Assembly (NCBI GenBank): GCA_025200525.1
Contig: CM045761.1
Span: 44,152,190 to 44,216,189, forward strand
From: Camellia lanceoleosa
Taxonomy: Eukaryota > Streptophyta > Magnoliopsida > Ericales > Theaceae
Direction: 5' to 3'
Length of the DNA stretch: 64,000 nt
The notes under the pieces are model-generated. The model did not search any database, was not told the origin of the DNA, and saw only the letters and a program-made list of their open reading frames with translations. Of this stretch, positions 39,566 through 51,832 are shown in pieces; position 1 is the stretch's first letter, and every line of letters begins with the position of its first letter. Both the position numbers and the translations under genes were made by a program.

Positions 39566-39903
39566 CCCTTAATAATAATAGGATGAAGCGCACATTAATG
39601 TTTACATTAACAGTGTAAATGTTCCATGATGTGAAAATTCACACTGTCGATGTGAACATTCACATTGTCAACGTGAACATTCACACTATCAAATTTATTT
39701 AATGTGAATGTGCACAAAACCAAGTTGCTAAGGGTTCAAAAAATATTTGTAAGGATAAAATTGTCCATAAAATATCTTAAATATAATAATTAGGGTTTGA
39801 TAAATCAAATATCCAAAATAATAAAACTTATTAAAATATAAAAATATCTTATAAATTAATTAAAATACAAATACTTAAAAGAATAAATTCTCCTTCTTTA
39901 ATT

Positions 39904-40520
39904 CACTACAACAAAAACATACTTTAGTGGCACTACACTAGTGGCATATTTTTAGAAAATGCCACAAAAAATGATATTTAGTGGTACGTTTTTGAAAAAT
40001 GCCACAAAACGACAAACATAAAAGGCTCTAGTGACATTTCAATGAACAAGTGTCACAAAACTACAACAAAAACATACTTCAGTGGCACTACACTAGTGGC
40101 ATATTTTTAGAAAATGCCACAAAAATGATATTTAGTGGCACGTTTTTGAAAAATGCCACAAAACGACAAACATAAAAAGCTCTAGTGACATTTCAATGAA
40201 CAAGTGTCACAACACTACAATAAAAACATATTTTAGTGACACCAAACTAGTAGCATTTTCTTAAAAAATGTCACAAAAAGAATATTTTGTGGCATTTTTT
40301 AGAGAAATGTTATAGAGCCACAAACATACAAGGATCTAGTGACATTTCAATTAAAAAAGTGTCATTTCACTACAACAAAAATGTCCCTACAACAAATTTA
40401 CACTTTAGTGACACTACACTAATAGCATGTTTTTAGAAAATGCTACAAAAATAAAAATTGGCATTAAATGTTTTAGAAAAATGCCACAGAACCACAAAAC
40501 ATATAAGGCTCTAGTGGTAT
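39904..40520. repeat. Tandem copies of the CACTA terminus
   Basis: The terminal block CACTACAACAAAAACATA recurs at 39904, about 40059, 40213 and 40368, spaced 152-157 bp. Each is followed by the same order of GTGGCA, ATGCCAC and GTGTCAC motifs. Confidence 0.85.
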
Positions 40521-40857
40521 TTCAATAAAGAAATGTCACATCAATTTTATGATATTTTATAAAATAATGACACAAAAAATTATGTTCATGACATTTACCA
40601 ACAGATGCCACTAAACTTTAGTTGCAATGGCATTTTTTAAAAAATATCAGGACACTAGGTAGGTGCAAATTACTTTTTATGGCACTTAGGTGAAAAGTGT
40701 CATAAACAAATATTTCATAGCATTTTGAAAAATGCCACTAAGCCAAAAACTTTCCAAGCTTATAATGACATTTTTGTAAAAATAAAAAATGCCAATATAT
40801 TTTCTAAAATTTAAAATGCAGTAAATGATTAAAAATAAATGAATTAAACTCAATATA

Positions 40858-41400
40858 CACTACAGGAAAAAGCATATCCGGCGACTAAATTTCCAGACCA
40901 AAAAAATTTGGTCGCTGAAAGTATAGCTTTCAGTATAGCTTTCAGCGACCAAAACAGTATTAGTTGCCAAAAGTAAAGCTTTTTGGCGACTAAACAATTT
41001 TAGTAGCAAAAAGTCTACAATTGGCGACTAAAACTAAATTTGGTCGCTGATTATATGGGTTTTACCGACTAAAAAATTTTTAGTAGCCAAAAGTAAAGCT
41101 TTTTGGTGCCAAAAAAAATTTTAGTAGCCAAAAATTTACAATTGGCGACTAAAAAATAAGTTTAGTCACCAAAAGTGGTCATTTTTAGCGCGGGAGAACT
41201 AAAATCCTAAGGCGGGAATAAAATTTTTTGGTGACCAAAATTTTGGTAGCTGAAAGTGCATCTTCGGTGACCAAATCCGATTTTGGTCGACAAAAGTTAA
41301 GTTTTTTAGCAACTAAAAAATAATTAGTAGCAAAAAGTATAGAATTGGCGATTAAAAAATATTTTTAGTCGCCAAAAGTGGTCTTTTTTTATTTTGGTAG
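40858..41400. mobile_element. Second, nested CACTA-like segment
   Basis: Starts CACTACAGGAAAAA and is filled with a different repeat, TTTAGTCGCCAAAA/TTGGCGACTAAA, in both directions. This subterminal code differs from that of the host element. I could not find a matching right end, so it may be truncated. Confidence 0.5.
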
Positions 41401-41515
41401 TAAATAGTTTATTTTACATAATTATGTTCAATAAAATAATTATGTTTATACATATTAATATAGATGTATGTACTATATAAATAATATATGTTGCATATAT
41501 AATCATGTGGTGCTA

Positions 41516-41595
41516 TAGAGGTGTAGTGGGAAGAGTGTGGTGTATAAGGTTTATGGTGCGGGAGGTTGGCGGTTCGAGTCTCCGCAAGAGCGGAT
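41516..41595 (+). other. tRNA-like segment inside the CACTA element
   Basis: GGTTCGAGTCTCC near 41572 is a good B box, and GTAGTGGGAAGAGTG upstream could be an A box. The segment does not fold as a proper tRNA, so a SINE piece or a decayed tRNA is more likely. Confidence 0.35.
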
Positions 41596-41973
41596 CAAAT
41601 TGTTCTACAACAAATTATCGTCACGAATGGCACTTGATAGCGTCACGAATAGTGCCTACCATGACATTAAAGTGTCACTAAAAGATTTTAGTCTTGATGG
41701 TGTAATGACACTTATAAGTGTCACTAACTCTTTTTTTAATGACGCTTGATAGTGCCACAAATAATATCTACCATGACATTAAAATGTCATTGAAAGTTTT
41801 TAGTCATGATGGTGCAGTGACACTTGCAAGTATCTACCGTGGCACTCATATCTACCGTGGCACCGATAGAAGTGGCACTTGTTCAAAATGCCACAAGACC
41901 AAAAAATGTCATTAGAAGAATAGTTTTGTGGCACTTTCAAATGTCACTAAACTAAGAAAATGTTGTAGTGATT

Positions 41974-44900
41974 ATAAGTTCCTATTACTCCTTCACCTAT
42001 TTAACCACAATTTTTCAACCAAACTAAAGTGTTCAATTTTCTATGTTACAAATTAATGTCATATAAAATTATGATACATATATATATTTGTAATGCCCCC
42101 AAAATAATACATTAAATCCCACTCAAAAGTGGAAGAATAATAGAAGCAATATACTTTCATTCATCAAAGTTTATATACAAAAGATAACACATGCGATATA
42201 CATTCATAACTGTTCATCCTGAATCTACAGCATGTGTTGCAATGATAAAAAAACTGAAAACTAAGCAGATATTCATATGCCCTAAAAGTTTACATTTTTT
42301 TAAGTCATTGCTTGGTTACAACAAAAGTGAGTTTAGCTCAATACAATTAAAGCCCTTGGCTATAAAAGAATACAACAAAAAGAAAGAAGCCAAAAGTCCC
42401 TCCAAGCTATTGCCTTGGCGGAGACATATCACCAACACCTAAAATAGTTTTTCCCAAATAAGGTGAGCCAAAACCCAGTAGAAACAATTTACAATATATG
42501 AGTCTTAACAGAGATATGAGTGAAGTGTGCATATATAATACCTACGACAAAACATTCATATTCAATATGATCCTAAAGTACCACATTTCATATCTTAATC
42601 CATTTTCCTTCAATTCTTTTCAAATTAATTCGTTTCATCCCAATTCATGAACCAATCCCATTATCTTTCCAAACAACTCAACTAAGACTCGCTGAAATAC
42701 AACAATCAAATCAATACAACAATTACACAAACACTTCAATTTGTCATTTTACGAAAATTTTGTCCACAGAAATCGGCACCCATGTATACACGCAGTTTCG
42801 GGACTTTCACCCTAGACATACAGGCTAACTTAATTCAATGAAGTCCATCCACTATCTCTTCCTAAACATGGAGTACATCTCATTTCTTCTCCCAAATATC
42901 ATACATATACAATGTATTTAAAACATAGTCATATTCAATGACAATTAATGAGAGATTAGTTTTAATTCACCTAATCCTCATGCAATTTCTACAACAATCA
43001 TAGTTATCCTCCATCGATAGTCTAATACAGATATTTCTAAATAGATGTTCAATCTCAAGACAGATAATTTATTCAAATTCCGTAGGTGTGAGGTAATACA
43101 TATCCAATTCCACCATTAATATCAATATCCATCCAATTTCACATTTACAATACCAATTTTCATTTATTTATACAAAATAAATATTTGAACATTTTAAGGC
43201 AAACTTCCGTCTTTCCCAACCATCAACCCAAATGTCAAGGCCAACTATTTTGTCGCAATACAACCTCATTTTCAAACCCCATACCCTTTATATCACATTC
43301 ACTTAGAAACCTCTCTTTGATTTTGAACCAAAACCCTAGGTTTGCTCTACATACTCCCAAATCCCACCATTGTTACACAACCACCAATAACTAAGTTAAA
43401 AACAATAAGAAAATGTAGAAAATCCCTACTTCAAAGAGAGAAGACGAGCCAAGCAAGGATGAAACTTCAAAGATGTTCAAACCCAACTCTATTCAGATCA
43501 AAATAGAGATCTTAAGATGTTCTATCTTTTTATCAAAGGGATTAGGATAGAGAAACCACTAAATCTAGGTAAAAATATAGAGAGAAGGTGAGCTTTAGAG
43601 AAAGGCTCTAGATCTAAGGTTTTGGGAAGAAAAGAAATAAAAAAATGTATTGCTGTGAATTGATATACGCACGGTCCGCTTCAGCGTCACTCGAGCGTAA
43701 GAAGTGATACTCAAGCGTCAGACAAGATAAGTTGTTCTGCTCGAGCGCAAGAAGTAACGCTTGAACGCAGAATACACACATCTAGTAGTTTTGTAGAGAA
43801 CAGGCCATCGTTCAAGCGCAAGAAAGGCCGCTCGAGCACCCAACCACTCGAGCATAAGAAAGGCCCCTCGAGCGTAGAACACACTCTCCCAGTAGTTTTG
43901 TAGGCCTGTAAAAGTTCTGAGAGTTTGCAAAACCCGCTCGAGCGCAAGAAGTGCCGCTCGAGTAAAAACCCAAAAACCTGGGCAACATAAGATTTGAAAA
44001 CCAAGCGACCAACTTGTTCCAAACACAACCATAACAGCCTAAAAGACAAACCCAAGGGACAACAAGGGGAATAAGAGATGAACAACAATATTAAACCATA
44101 AAACCCGAGTTCAGAATATAACAAAAAGTCGAATTAAAACCAGAATCGCTATAATATCTAAGCTAAACTTTTGTGATATGATAATCCAAAAAAATTTCTC
44201 TTGAATTTACAAAAATAGCAGCATACTTTCTATTACAGTTTTAAAGTATTTTATGTCGCTTTAATTCTTCATAGACTCAAAAACAAATTGAATATTCACA
44301 ATTATTATTCAAATTTTGGTTATTGTTATTTAATCATTATTGTTATAATCAAATTGAAATATTATTTTTATATAATTATATAATAAAAAAATTATATTTT
44401 TCGTTCTACACTCATATAGCACTAATTAATTTCTTTTCCACTAGCTATGTTTGAGGCACTTACCCATATATAGGCGTGGGATCCTCTGTAACACTTCTCA
44501 TTATATCTCTTACTCTTTTAATTAGGGGATACGTAGTGCGGTTGAAGTGATTTGAGAGTAAATTACAAATTACATAGTAAATTAACGGAATGACAAATTA
44601 TAATTTGAATAGTTTTGGACGGATTGACGGATTGAAAAATATTTTAATCATTTATCAAACATTTGCATAATATAATACTAATTTACATAATATTTTTTAT
44701 ATATATAATACAAACTAATTTTACATATATGTTTCATATATATAACTACTAATTCGTAACAAATTTCATATCTTAAATCTCTTTCACACTCATTTTTACT
44801 TTGATATTTCATTAGGGGTTAAAAAATATATATGTATTAACAATAGCAAAACGGAACGATTTTGAAGGCAAATTATAAATTTTAAAATTTAATCTAGGGT

Positions 44901-45239
44901 TAGCGAATAGAGCGATGTAGATTGATGTGGATCAATGCGATTTTAGCGCTCTACTTTAAATTATTAATTTTCATAACATGACAATATATGATAGATATGA
45001 GCTAGAAAAAGAGACAGATGATCTATATTTATATGAGTATTGCTAACGAAAATTCTAGGAGTTGTTAATAAGTGTCACAACAAAATGTCAAAATGTTTAT
45101 AATTTCAATACATTTTTTTGCATATTTCAAAATATTTTTACACATTTTAATATACTTTTTATACATTTTTTCAATGCTAATGACAACTCTAAAAATTGTT
45201 TTTAGTATTTTCTTATATATATATATATATATGTATATC
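41974..45239. other. Intergenic region, no gene recognised
   Basis: Mostly AT-rich. At 43680-43980 the motif CTCGAGCG(C/T)AAGAA recurs many times within a roughly 105-bp imperfect repeat marked by AGTAGTTTTGTAG at about 43786 and 43891. Minus-strand frames there (43711-44124) run through the repeat and are not credible genes. The part at 42100-43650 looks like non-coding DNA of an unknown mobile element. Confidence 0.5.
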
Positions 45240-45320
45240 TATACCAATGATCTGTTGGTTAAGTGATAAGGAGTTTGTCCACCTCACTCAACATCTGAGT
45301 TTAAATCTCTCCCATAGTAG
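45240..45320 (+). other. tRNA-like pol III promoter, probable SINE head
   Basis: GTTGGTTAAGTGATAAGG (A-box-like, near 45254) and GAGTTTAAATCTC (B-box-like, near 45297) lie about 40 bp apart, as in tRNA-derived SINEs. Confidence 0.4.
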
Positions 45321-45608
45321 ATTATTGGGCATTACACCTACTTTTTAATGTTTAGAGTATACTGGAATCTTAATTTTTGCCCCGATATAAGTGCAGTGTA
45401 GTTTCAACAAATGTCTATAAATATTAAGAGCCAATATTAGGAGTTTGTCCACCTCACTCAACATCTGAGTTTAAATCTCTCCCATAGTAGATTATTGGGC
45501 ATTACACCTACTTTTTAATGTTTAGAGTATACTGGAATCTTAATTTTTGCCCCGATATAAGTGCAGTGTAGTTTCAACAAATGTCTATAAATATTAAGAG
45601 CCAATATT
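45270..45608. repeat. Near-perfect 170-bp tandem duplication
   Basis: 45270-45439 and 45440-45608 read the same base for base as far as I can see. The unit starts between the A-box-like and B-box-like motifs, so only the first copy has both boxes. Confidence 0.9.
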
Positions 45609-45754
45609 CTCTGACGAATGTGTAGTAGAGTGAAGCAGGCAATACATAAAATTCTGCACTCGTTCTTGAAGTTTTATTATGTGCTGAGTTCATTGATATA
45701 AATATCAAAAGGTCTTTGTGGACCATCAATGAAGAGTTGAATTTGGATTATATA

Positions 45755-47111
45755 ATGGCATCACAAGAAGCACTAACGCTCCCAGCCAACACTCTGATTG
45801 GCAAATCACCTGAGGAAGACGACCACTTGGAGCGTAGCACCAAGAAGATCAAAGACAATGTGGTTGCCACTGAGGATCAGGAAATGGTGGAAACCCAACC
45901 ACCATTGGAAGAACAAAGATCTAAATCCTTCAAGCAAGCCCTAACTGCAACGAAGCTGAATGAGAAAGCCTTTGATAATGATCTTGATAGGCTTTCCTGT
46001 GATGATGAGTTTCTAACTGATGAGGAAGATAATGAAGAAATTGAGGAGATGGACGATGTAATCCATGAAAGGGATCTAGGGATTGCGATCCCAAAAATTA
46101 AACTTCCATCGCGCCTAATCAGGTACATTCGTAAACCTTGGAAAGATTGCCTCATCGTGAGATTACTGGGGAAGACAATTGGTTATAAGTTCTTTGTTAC
46201 GAAGCTCAGAAAAATCTGGGGCTTACAAGGATTTCAAGCTCTTGATTTGGGGTTAGGTTTTTCCTAATTAAATTTGAGATGATGGTGATTGTAGTAAGGT
46301 TTACCGAAGGTCCATGGATTATTATGGATCATTACCTCACAAATCGAGAGATGGGAGCATGATTTTAAACCCTCTGAGCGGGGAGGTTGCCATGCACTTT
46401 GGGTTAGATTTCCTCAACTCCCAATAGAGTATTATAATGAAAGGGTCCTTTACCACATAGCTAAGGCAATTGGGAAGCCATTAAAGGTGGACCTTAACAC
46501 GGCCCATGTCGACTAGAGGTAGATATGCGGAGTGTGTGGAAGTTGACCTAACCAAGCCTCTGATCTCTAGATTTGCAATTGGAAAGTATACATACACCAT
46601 TGAATATGAGCATCTGCATTACTTTTGCTTCACATGTGGTAAAGTTGGTCACCGAAAAGAGTATTGTAGTACTAAACCGACACCGGCGCCGGCGAGAACA
46701 GATTTGGGCACCAACTCTAACGGTCCAATAGGACAGCAACGGCAAGACACAACGGCTAATTCACCTACCACCACAGGCACAATTGACAAAGAACAAGAAG
46801 GGACAGAATATGGCCCATGGATGTTGGTCAATCGGAAACATAGAAGGCCCACTGCGTATGGGCGTCAACCAGGACCCAACAATTCTAGAAGGCCCAATAA
46901 CAGATTTGGGCCTTTAGGTGACAACCCCTCCAACACTTCAGACAGACCCAGAGGCAAAGGGAAAAGTGTTGACCTGCACTATTACAAGAAGGATTTTACG
47001 AACAAAGCATCATCTAGTGATGACCATGTGCAAAGAGTAGGTGAGAAGGAATACATTGAAAATAGCATCGCATCGAGAGAAGGCACTGACACCAGACAAA
47101 GAACCAGCTAA
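45755..47111 (+). pseudogene. LINE ORF1 (nucleic-acid binding protein)
   Basis: Starts at the ATG at 45755 (MASQEALTLPANTL). The first block (to 46267) ends in KPWKDCLIVRLLGKTIGYKF, the start of the DUF4283-type domain of plant LINE ORF1. The domain is then broken in 46268-46505 by stops in all frames. The second block (46506-47111) has VDLTKPLISRFAIG and the CCHC zinc knuckle CFTCGKVGHRKEYC near 46627-46668, followed by a low-complexity tail. This protein would bind LINE RNA. Confidence 0.85.
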
Positions 47112-47675
47112 GCAAAGACCAAATAGATCTGAGATGGAAGAGACGAGCCATAACACTAGGCCTGTACAGAATACAGGTAAGGAAATAGAGGCAATTATGG
47201 TGGCGTGCTCACCTCTGACCATATCCCCGATATCCCCATATCTACATCCCCCAAAACCCGCCTTCATCTTCTTCTCTACCGCTCTGTCCACCTCCACCAT
47301 TGATTCCCCAACCAGAGGTCCCAGCTAGTGAAAACCTTGATTTTAAACATAACCCACCAGATTCCAAGAATGAACCAAAATCTCAGTATCGACGACATGG
47401 TGTTACCAGAGGTGCAACTGACCAGAATGACTCACAGTGCAGTGGGCTCGTACCTAGAACCCGAGAGCGAAGCAATTCACCTAGTAGGTATCGAATGGTG
47501 GATCGAAGAGATAAGACTGAACATCGAGGCCAAATGGCAGAGTGCGGGAGGAAGACCCGTGCAAGCAACACAGATGGCAGCTCTGAGCTCATTGGTGTTA
47601 AATCAAGAGAAAGTTCGTGATATATCTGGTCTAAGTAGTTTGGATCAGTTTCCTATTTTCCCCAATCGTTCATCT

Positions 47676-50600
47676 ATGGATGTCATGCTTTGGAACTGTC
47701 GGGGGGCCGGCAATAAAGTCTTCAAAAGAAATTTCAGGGAACTCATCAGAGTTCATCGGCCTGATGTGGTCGCTTTATTCGAAACAAAGGTTACTTTCAG
47801 TTCTATGGGTTTATTTTTCAACAATCTAGGCTTCACTTCATCTACAGTTGTTGACCCAATTGGAAGGGTAGGAGGTATTTGGCTCATCTGGAATCCTACT
47901 CAAGTCTCAGTTAGTGCATATGTTGCAACTTCTCAGGTTATTCAGGCAACAATCAAAAGAGAAAATTTTAAGGAATGGATCTTGTCTGTTGTATATGCTA
48001 GCCCTAACATCAGTCGCCACAAGCTCGAAAGATTTAGAAGACACAGCAGTAGCCATGAGATCCCCTTGGCTAGTTGCAGGGGATTTTAACGATGTAGGCG
48101 GCCAAGATGAAAGGAGAAGCTTCAGCCATAGCAACCAACAAGGCAGGTATCGTAGGTTCCAGGAGAGCATAAATAACTGTGGCCTCATGGATTTGGGATG
48201 TACTGGCCCTAAATTCACCTGGTCAAACAATAGAAGAGGAATGGCAAACACCATGGAAAGGTTGGACAGAGCTCTTTGCAATGTAGAATGGAGAACTGTC
48301 TTCTCTGAAGGCGCAGTTCGGAACCTCCCTCGTACTTACTCCGATCATTCGCCTCTCATTGTTTACACTGAAGGTATATCCAAACTCTCTCCCTTTAACC
48401 GCCCTTTTCGTTTTGAGGCTGCTTGGCTATCACACCCTACTTATGTTGATGTTGTGAATACTTCTTGGAACTCTGCTACTTCATTGAATTCTAATCTCAA
48501 TCTTGTTGCTGAAAACTCCCTTGTTTGGAACAAGGAAGTCTTTGGTAACATTTTTAAAAGAAAACGGTGGCTCCTCGCTCGCATTGAGGGAATTCAAAAA
48601 GCTCAATCTATTTCTTTTTCCCATAATCTTTTCTTTCTTGAAAAAGATCTGGTTTCACAATTTAATAAAACTCTTTTTCAAGAGGAACTTTTGTGGTTTC
48701 AAAAATCTAGAGCCAATTGGATCACTCAAGGTGAAAGAAACACTAAATTTTTCCATGTATCTTCTATTACTAGAAGAAGAAGATTAAAAATTGATTCTTT
48801 GAAAAATGAGCAAGGAATCTGGCTACATGATCCTAACAGTGTGAAGGAGCATATTCAAACCTATTTTATAACCTTGTTTAAAGCTGATGATACTGAGGTT
48901 CTTGATCATTGGTGTAATCTTGCACACCATAAAATTTCTATTGATGAGAATAATGTGCTTCAAAGAAACATAACCAATCTTTGAAATTTCGAGGTCATAA
49001 TAACATTGGTGCCTTCAAAGCTCTGGCCGTGATGGTTTTCAGCTATATTTTATCACAAGTTTTGGAATGTCATTGGGGATAATGTGTGTCATTTTATTAG
49101 GCATTGCTATCATGAGAAATCCATTCCATTAGAGGTTAATGTAACCCTTATTGCTCTTATACCTAAAATCGATAACCCCGATAATATTAAGCAATTTATC
49201 CCCATTGTGTAATGTTTCCTACAAAATTCTCTCCAAAATTCTTGTGAACCGCTTACGCCCTCTTCTTGATAACTTGATCACCCTAACCAAAGCTTCATCC
49301 CGGTCGTTCTACCCATGACAACATCATTATCACTCAAGAATTGATCCATACATTGCGTAATAGGAAGGGTAAAAATGGGGGTTTAATCATTAAGCTTGAT
49401 TTGGAAAAAGCCTATGATAGAATTTCTTGGAACTTTATCAGAGAAACCTTGATTGAATTCAATCTTAATATCCATTGGGTGGATCTCATCATGAGTTGTG
49501 TTTCCAATGTGAATTTCTCTATTTTGTGGAATGGTGAAACTATGCATGATTTTTCTACTGGAAGAGGTCTCAGACAAGGAGATCCTCTTTCACCTTATTT
49601 ATTTGTCTTATGTATGGAAAGACTCTCAAATATGATTAAAGTTAAAGTTGAGAACAAAGAATGGAAAGGAGTCAAAGCTTCTAGGAACAGCCCTTCTGTC
49701 TCTCATCTTTTTTTTGCAGATGATCTACTTCTGTTTGCTAAAGCTGATCAAGAGAATTGTGAGACTCTTATGGAAACCATGGAAGAATTCTGTGCTATCT
49801 CAGGCCAGAAAATTAATCTCCTCAAATCCAAAATGTTCATTTCTCCTAATGTGGACAGGAATCAAGCCTCTAGCCTTAGTCTATTTTGTGGTATTTCTTT
49901 GACTCAAGACCTAGGGAAATATCTTGGAGTGCCCCTTCTCCACAATCGGGTTAGTAGAAACCTCTATAATAATGTTGTGGCCAGGGTTCAGAAAAAATTA
50001 TCTGCTTGGAAAGCCAAAACTTTGTCTCTTGCTGGGCGAGCTACTGTTATCCAGTCAGTTTCTTCATCTATCCCCTCTTACCTTATGCAGACTTCCAAAT
50101 TACCTCAAGGCGTGTGCGAGAACATTGACAAGATACATAGAAGCTTCTTGTGGGGTGAACAAAATAACAAGAGATCTATTCATTTGGTAAATTGGGATCA
50201 GTTTGTGAGTAAAAGAGAAGGTGGACTGGGGTTAAGGAAAGCTGCTAATCAAAACCTGGCCCTCTTGACCAAGTTGGGTTGGAAGATCAATTGTGATAAA
50301 AATCTAACCTGGTGCAAAATTCTTAGAGGGAAGTATTTGAATAATAACACTTTTTCTGGTTGGCCCCCTCACAGAAAAGCCTCTCAGACTTGGAAAAGCA
50401 TTATGAAATCTAGAGATTTTCTAAATAAAGGCCTGAAGTGGACAGTTGGTGATGGGAAGCACATATCCTTTTGGAATGATTGGTGGTGTGGTGAATGCAC
50501 CCTTGCTAATAGATTTCCAGGACCTCACACTAGAGAAGAGGTGTCAGTGGCGGACATGATAGATGAGGAGGGTAGGTGGAATCTACAAAGTGTAGAAAAC

Positions 50601-51750
50601 TTTCTCTCTCAACAAGCTTTACAACAAATCCGCCAAACCCATCTTCCCCAACATGTGCTACTTTCAGATAATCCTCACTGGTTAGGTTCTCCTAGCGGAG
50701 GGTTTTCTGTTGGGGCAGCTTATGACTTGATTACTGCTCAAGAGCAAACGACTCAGTCCATTAACTGGAGTTGGATTTGGAAACTCAAAATCCCTCAAAA
50801 GACCAAGGGCTTTATTTGGCTTCTTCTTTATGGCGCTCATCACTAACCACTTTAGAAGAATCAGAGGGCTCTCATCTTCTGACATTTGCCCAAGATGTAA
50901 TCTTTATAGAGAAGATCTTCAGCACCTTTTCAGAGAATGTACCAAAGCTGCAGAAGTTTGGAGAAACATCAGGAATCTTAGTTGGCTGAATATAAGTTTG
51001 AACATTCCTTTTGATCAATGGTTGCTATCTAATTTGAAAAGTAAGAGCCCTAAAATGTGGAATGTACCATGGGGAACTGTTTTTACTCTAGCCCTTTGGA
51101 AAATTTGGAAAGACAGGAATAATATGGTTTTTTGCCAAGAAGATTGTAATGCACAGGAGGCTGTTAGATTTATTCACTTGCAAGCCATTGAAATTCAGGA
51201 AGCTTTTCTGACTGATCATTTTACAGGGAGGAAAATACCTCGAGTTTCTAATTGGTGTTGTCCTCTTGCAGGTAAAATTAAGCTTAACACGGATGGATGT
51301 TCTAAAGGCAACCCTGGACCAGCGGGTTATGGAGGTTTATTCAGAGATGAAAGAGGGACATGGCTGCATGGTTATCATGGGAAGCTTGAAAATGCTACCA
51401 GTGAGGTTGCTGAATTGTGGGGAGTTTACAGAGGTCTCACCATCATCCTAGAGAAGAGCATGACAGACATTCTCATAGAAACTGATTCTGAGCAAGTGGT
51501 GTTGTTCATTAAAGGGGACACTCCTCCAAATTTTGCGCAACGAGCTCTCCTCGAAGACACCAAATTTCTCATGCACAGGTGCAATTGCTCCATCAGTTAC
51601 ACACCTAGAGAGGCCAACAAATGTGCAGATGGGCTAGCAAATTTAGGAGCTACCCACCAAGACAACCTGGTAGTGCTTGATGACCCACCAAGTGCCATTG
51701 TAAGTCTGTTGATAGCAGACATGGTGGGGGCATCTTGTGTTAGGACTTAG
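47676..51750 (+). pseudogene. LINE ORF2: endonuclease, reverse transcriptase, RNase H
   Basis: An AP-type endonuclease starts at 47676 (MDVMLWNCRGAGNK), with ALFETKV and, after a frameshift near 48030, LVAGDFNDVGG and TYSDHSPLIV. The frame runs to a stop at 48984. A damaged zone of about 350 bp follows. RT is open at 49341-50846 with KAYDRISWNF, GLRQGDPLSPYLF and the catalytic FADDLLLF (49713-49736). A frameshift near 50830 leads to 50830-51750, which has a zinc-binding RT tail (CPRCNLYREDLQHLFREC) and RNase H with NTDGCSKGNPGPAGYGG, SEVAELWG and ETDSEQVV, so its acidic residues are kept. Plant L1 elements of this subtype are known to carry such an RNase H. Confidence 0.92.
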
Positions 51751-51832
51751 TGTCCATTGTTTCTTTCCTGCTCTTGTTTGTCTGTTTATTTCCTTTGAAT
51801 CAAAAAAAAAAAAAGAATGTGTAGTAGAGTGA

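Larger units (their letters stand above)
34914..39899. repeat. Tandem duplication, copy 2 (uninterrupted)
   Basis: 4,986 bp, colinear with copy 1, with scattered substitutions and small indels. It holds the Mutator-like element and the solo LTR but neither the MITE nor the Tat element, so it keeps the empty site of both later insertions. Confidence 0.9.
39904..41970. mobile_element. Non-autonomous CACTA (En/Spm-type) element
   Basis: Begins CACTACAACA and ends TGTTGTAGTG, with ATT on both sides (39901-39903 and 41971-41973), the 3-bp duplication of CACTA elements. The interior has many short repeats of the type AGTGGCA/TGCCACT in both orientations, which fit subterminal transposase binding sites. 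No transposase ORF. The left side repeats the terminal sequence four times. Confidence 0.88.
45634..51814 (+). mobile_element. L1-type LINE with RNase H
   Basis: A 6.2-kb non-LTR retrotransposon ending in a poly-A tail (51802-51814). It is flanked by an 18-bp direct repeat, GAATGTGTAGTAGAGTGA (45616-45633 and 51815-51832). ORF1, endonuclease, reverse transcriptase and a C-terminal RNase H are all present in order, so it is full length or nearly so, but both ORFs are broken by frameshifts. Confidence 0.95.

Noticed and set aside
43711..44124. Three overlapping minus frames, Cys/Leu/Ser-rich
   Set aside because: They pass through the CTCGAGCG repeat, overlap in different frames and match no family I know.
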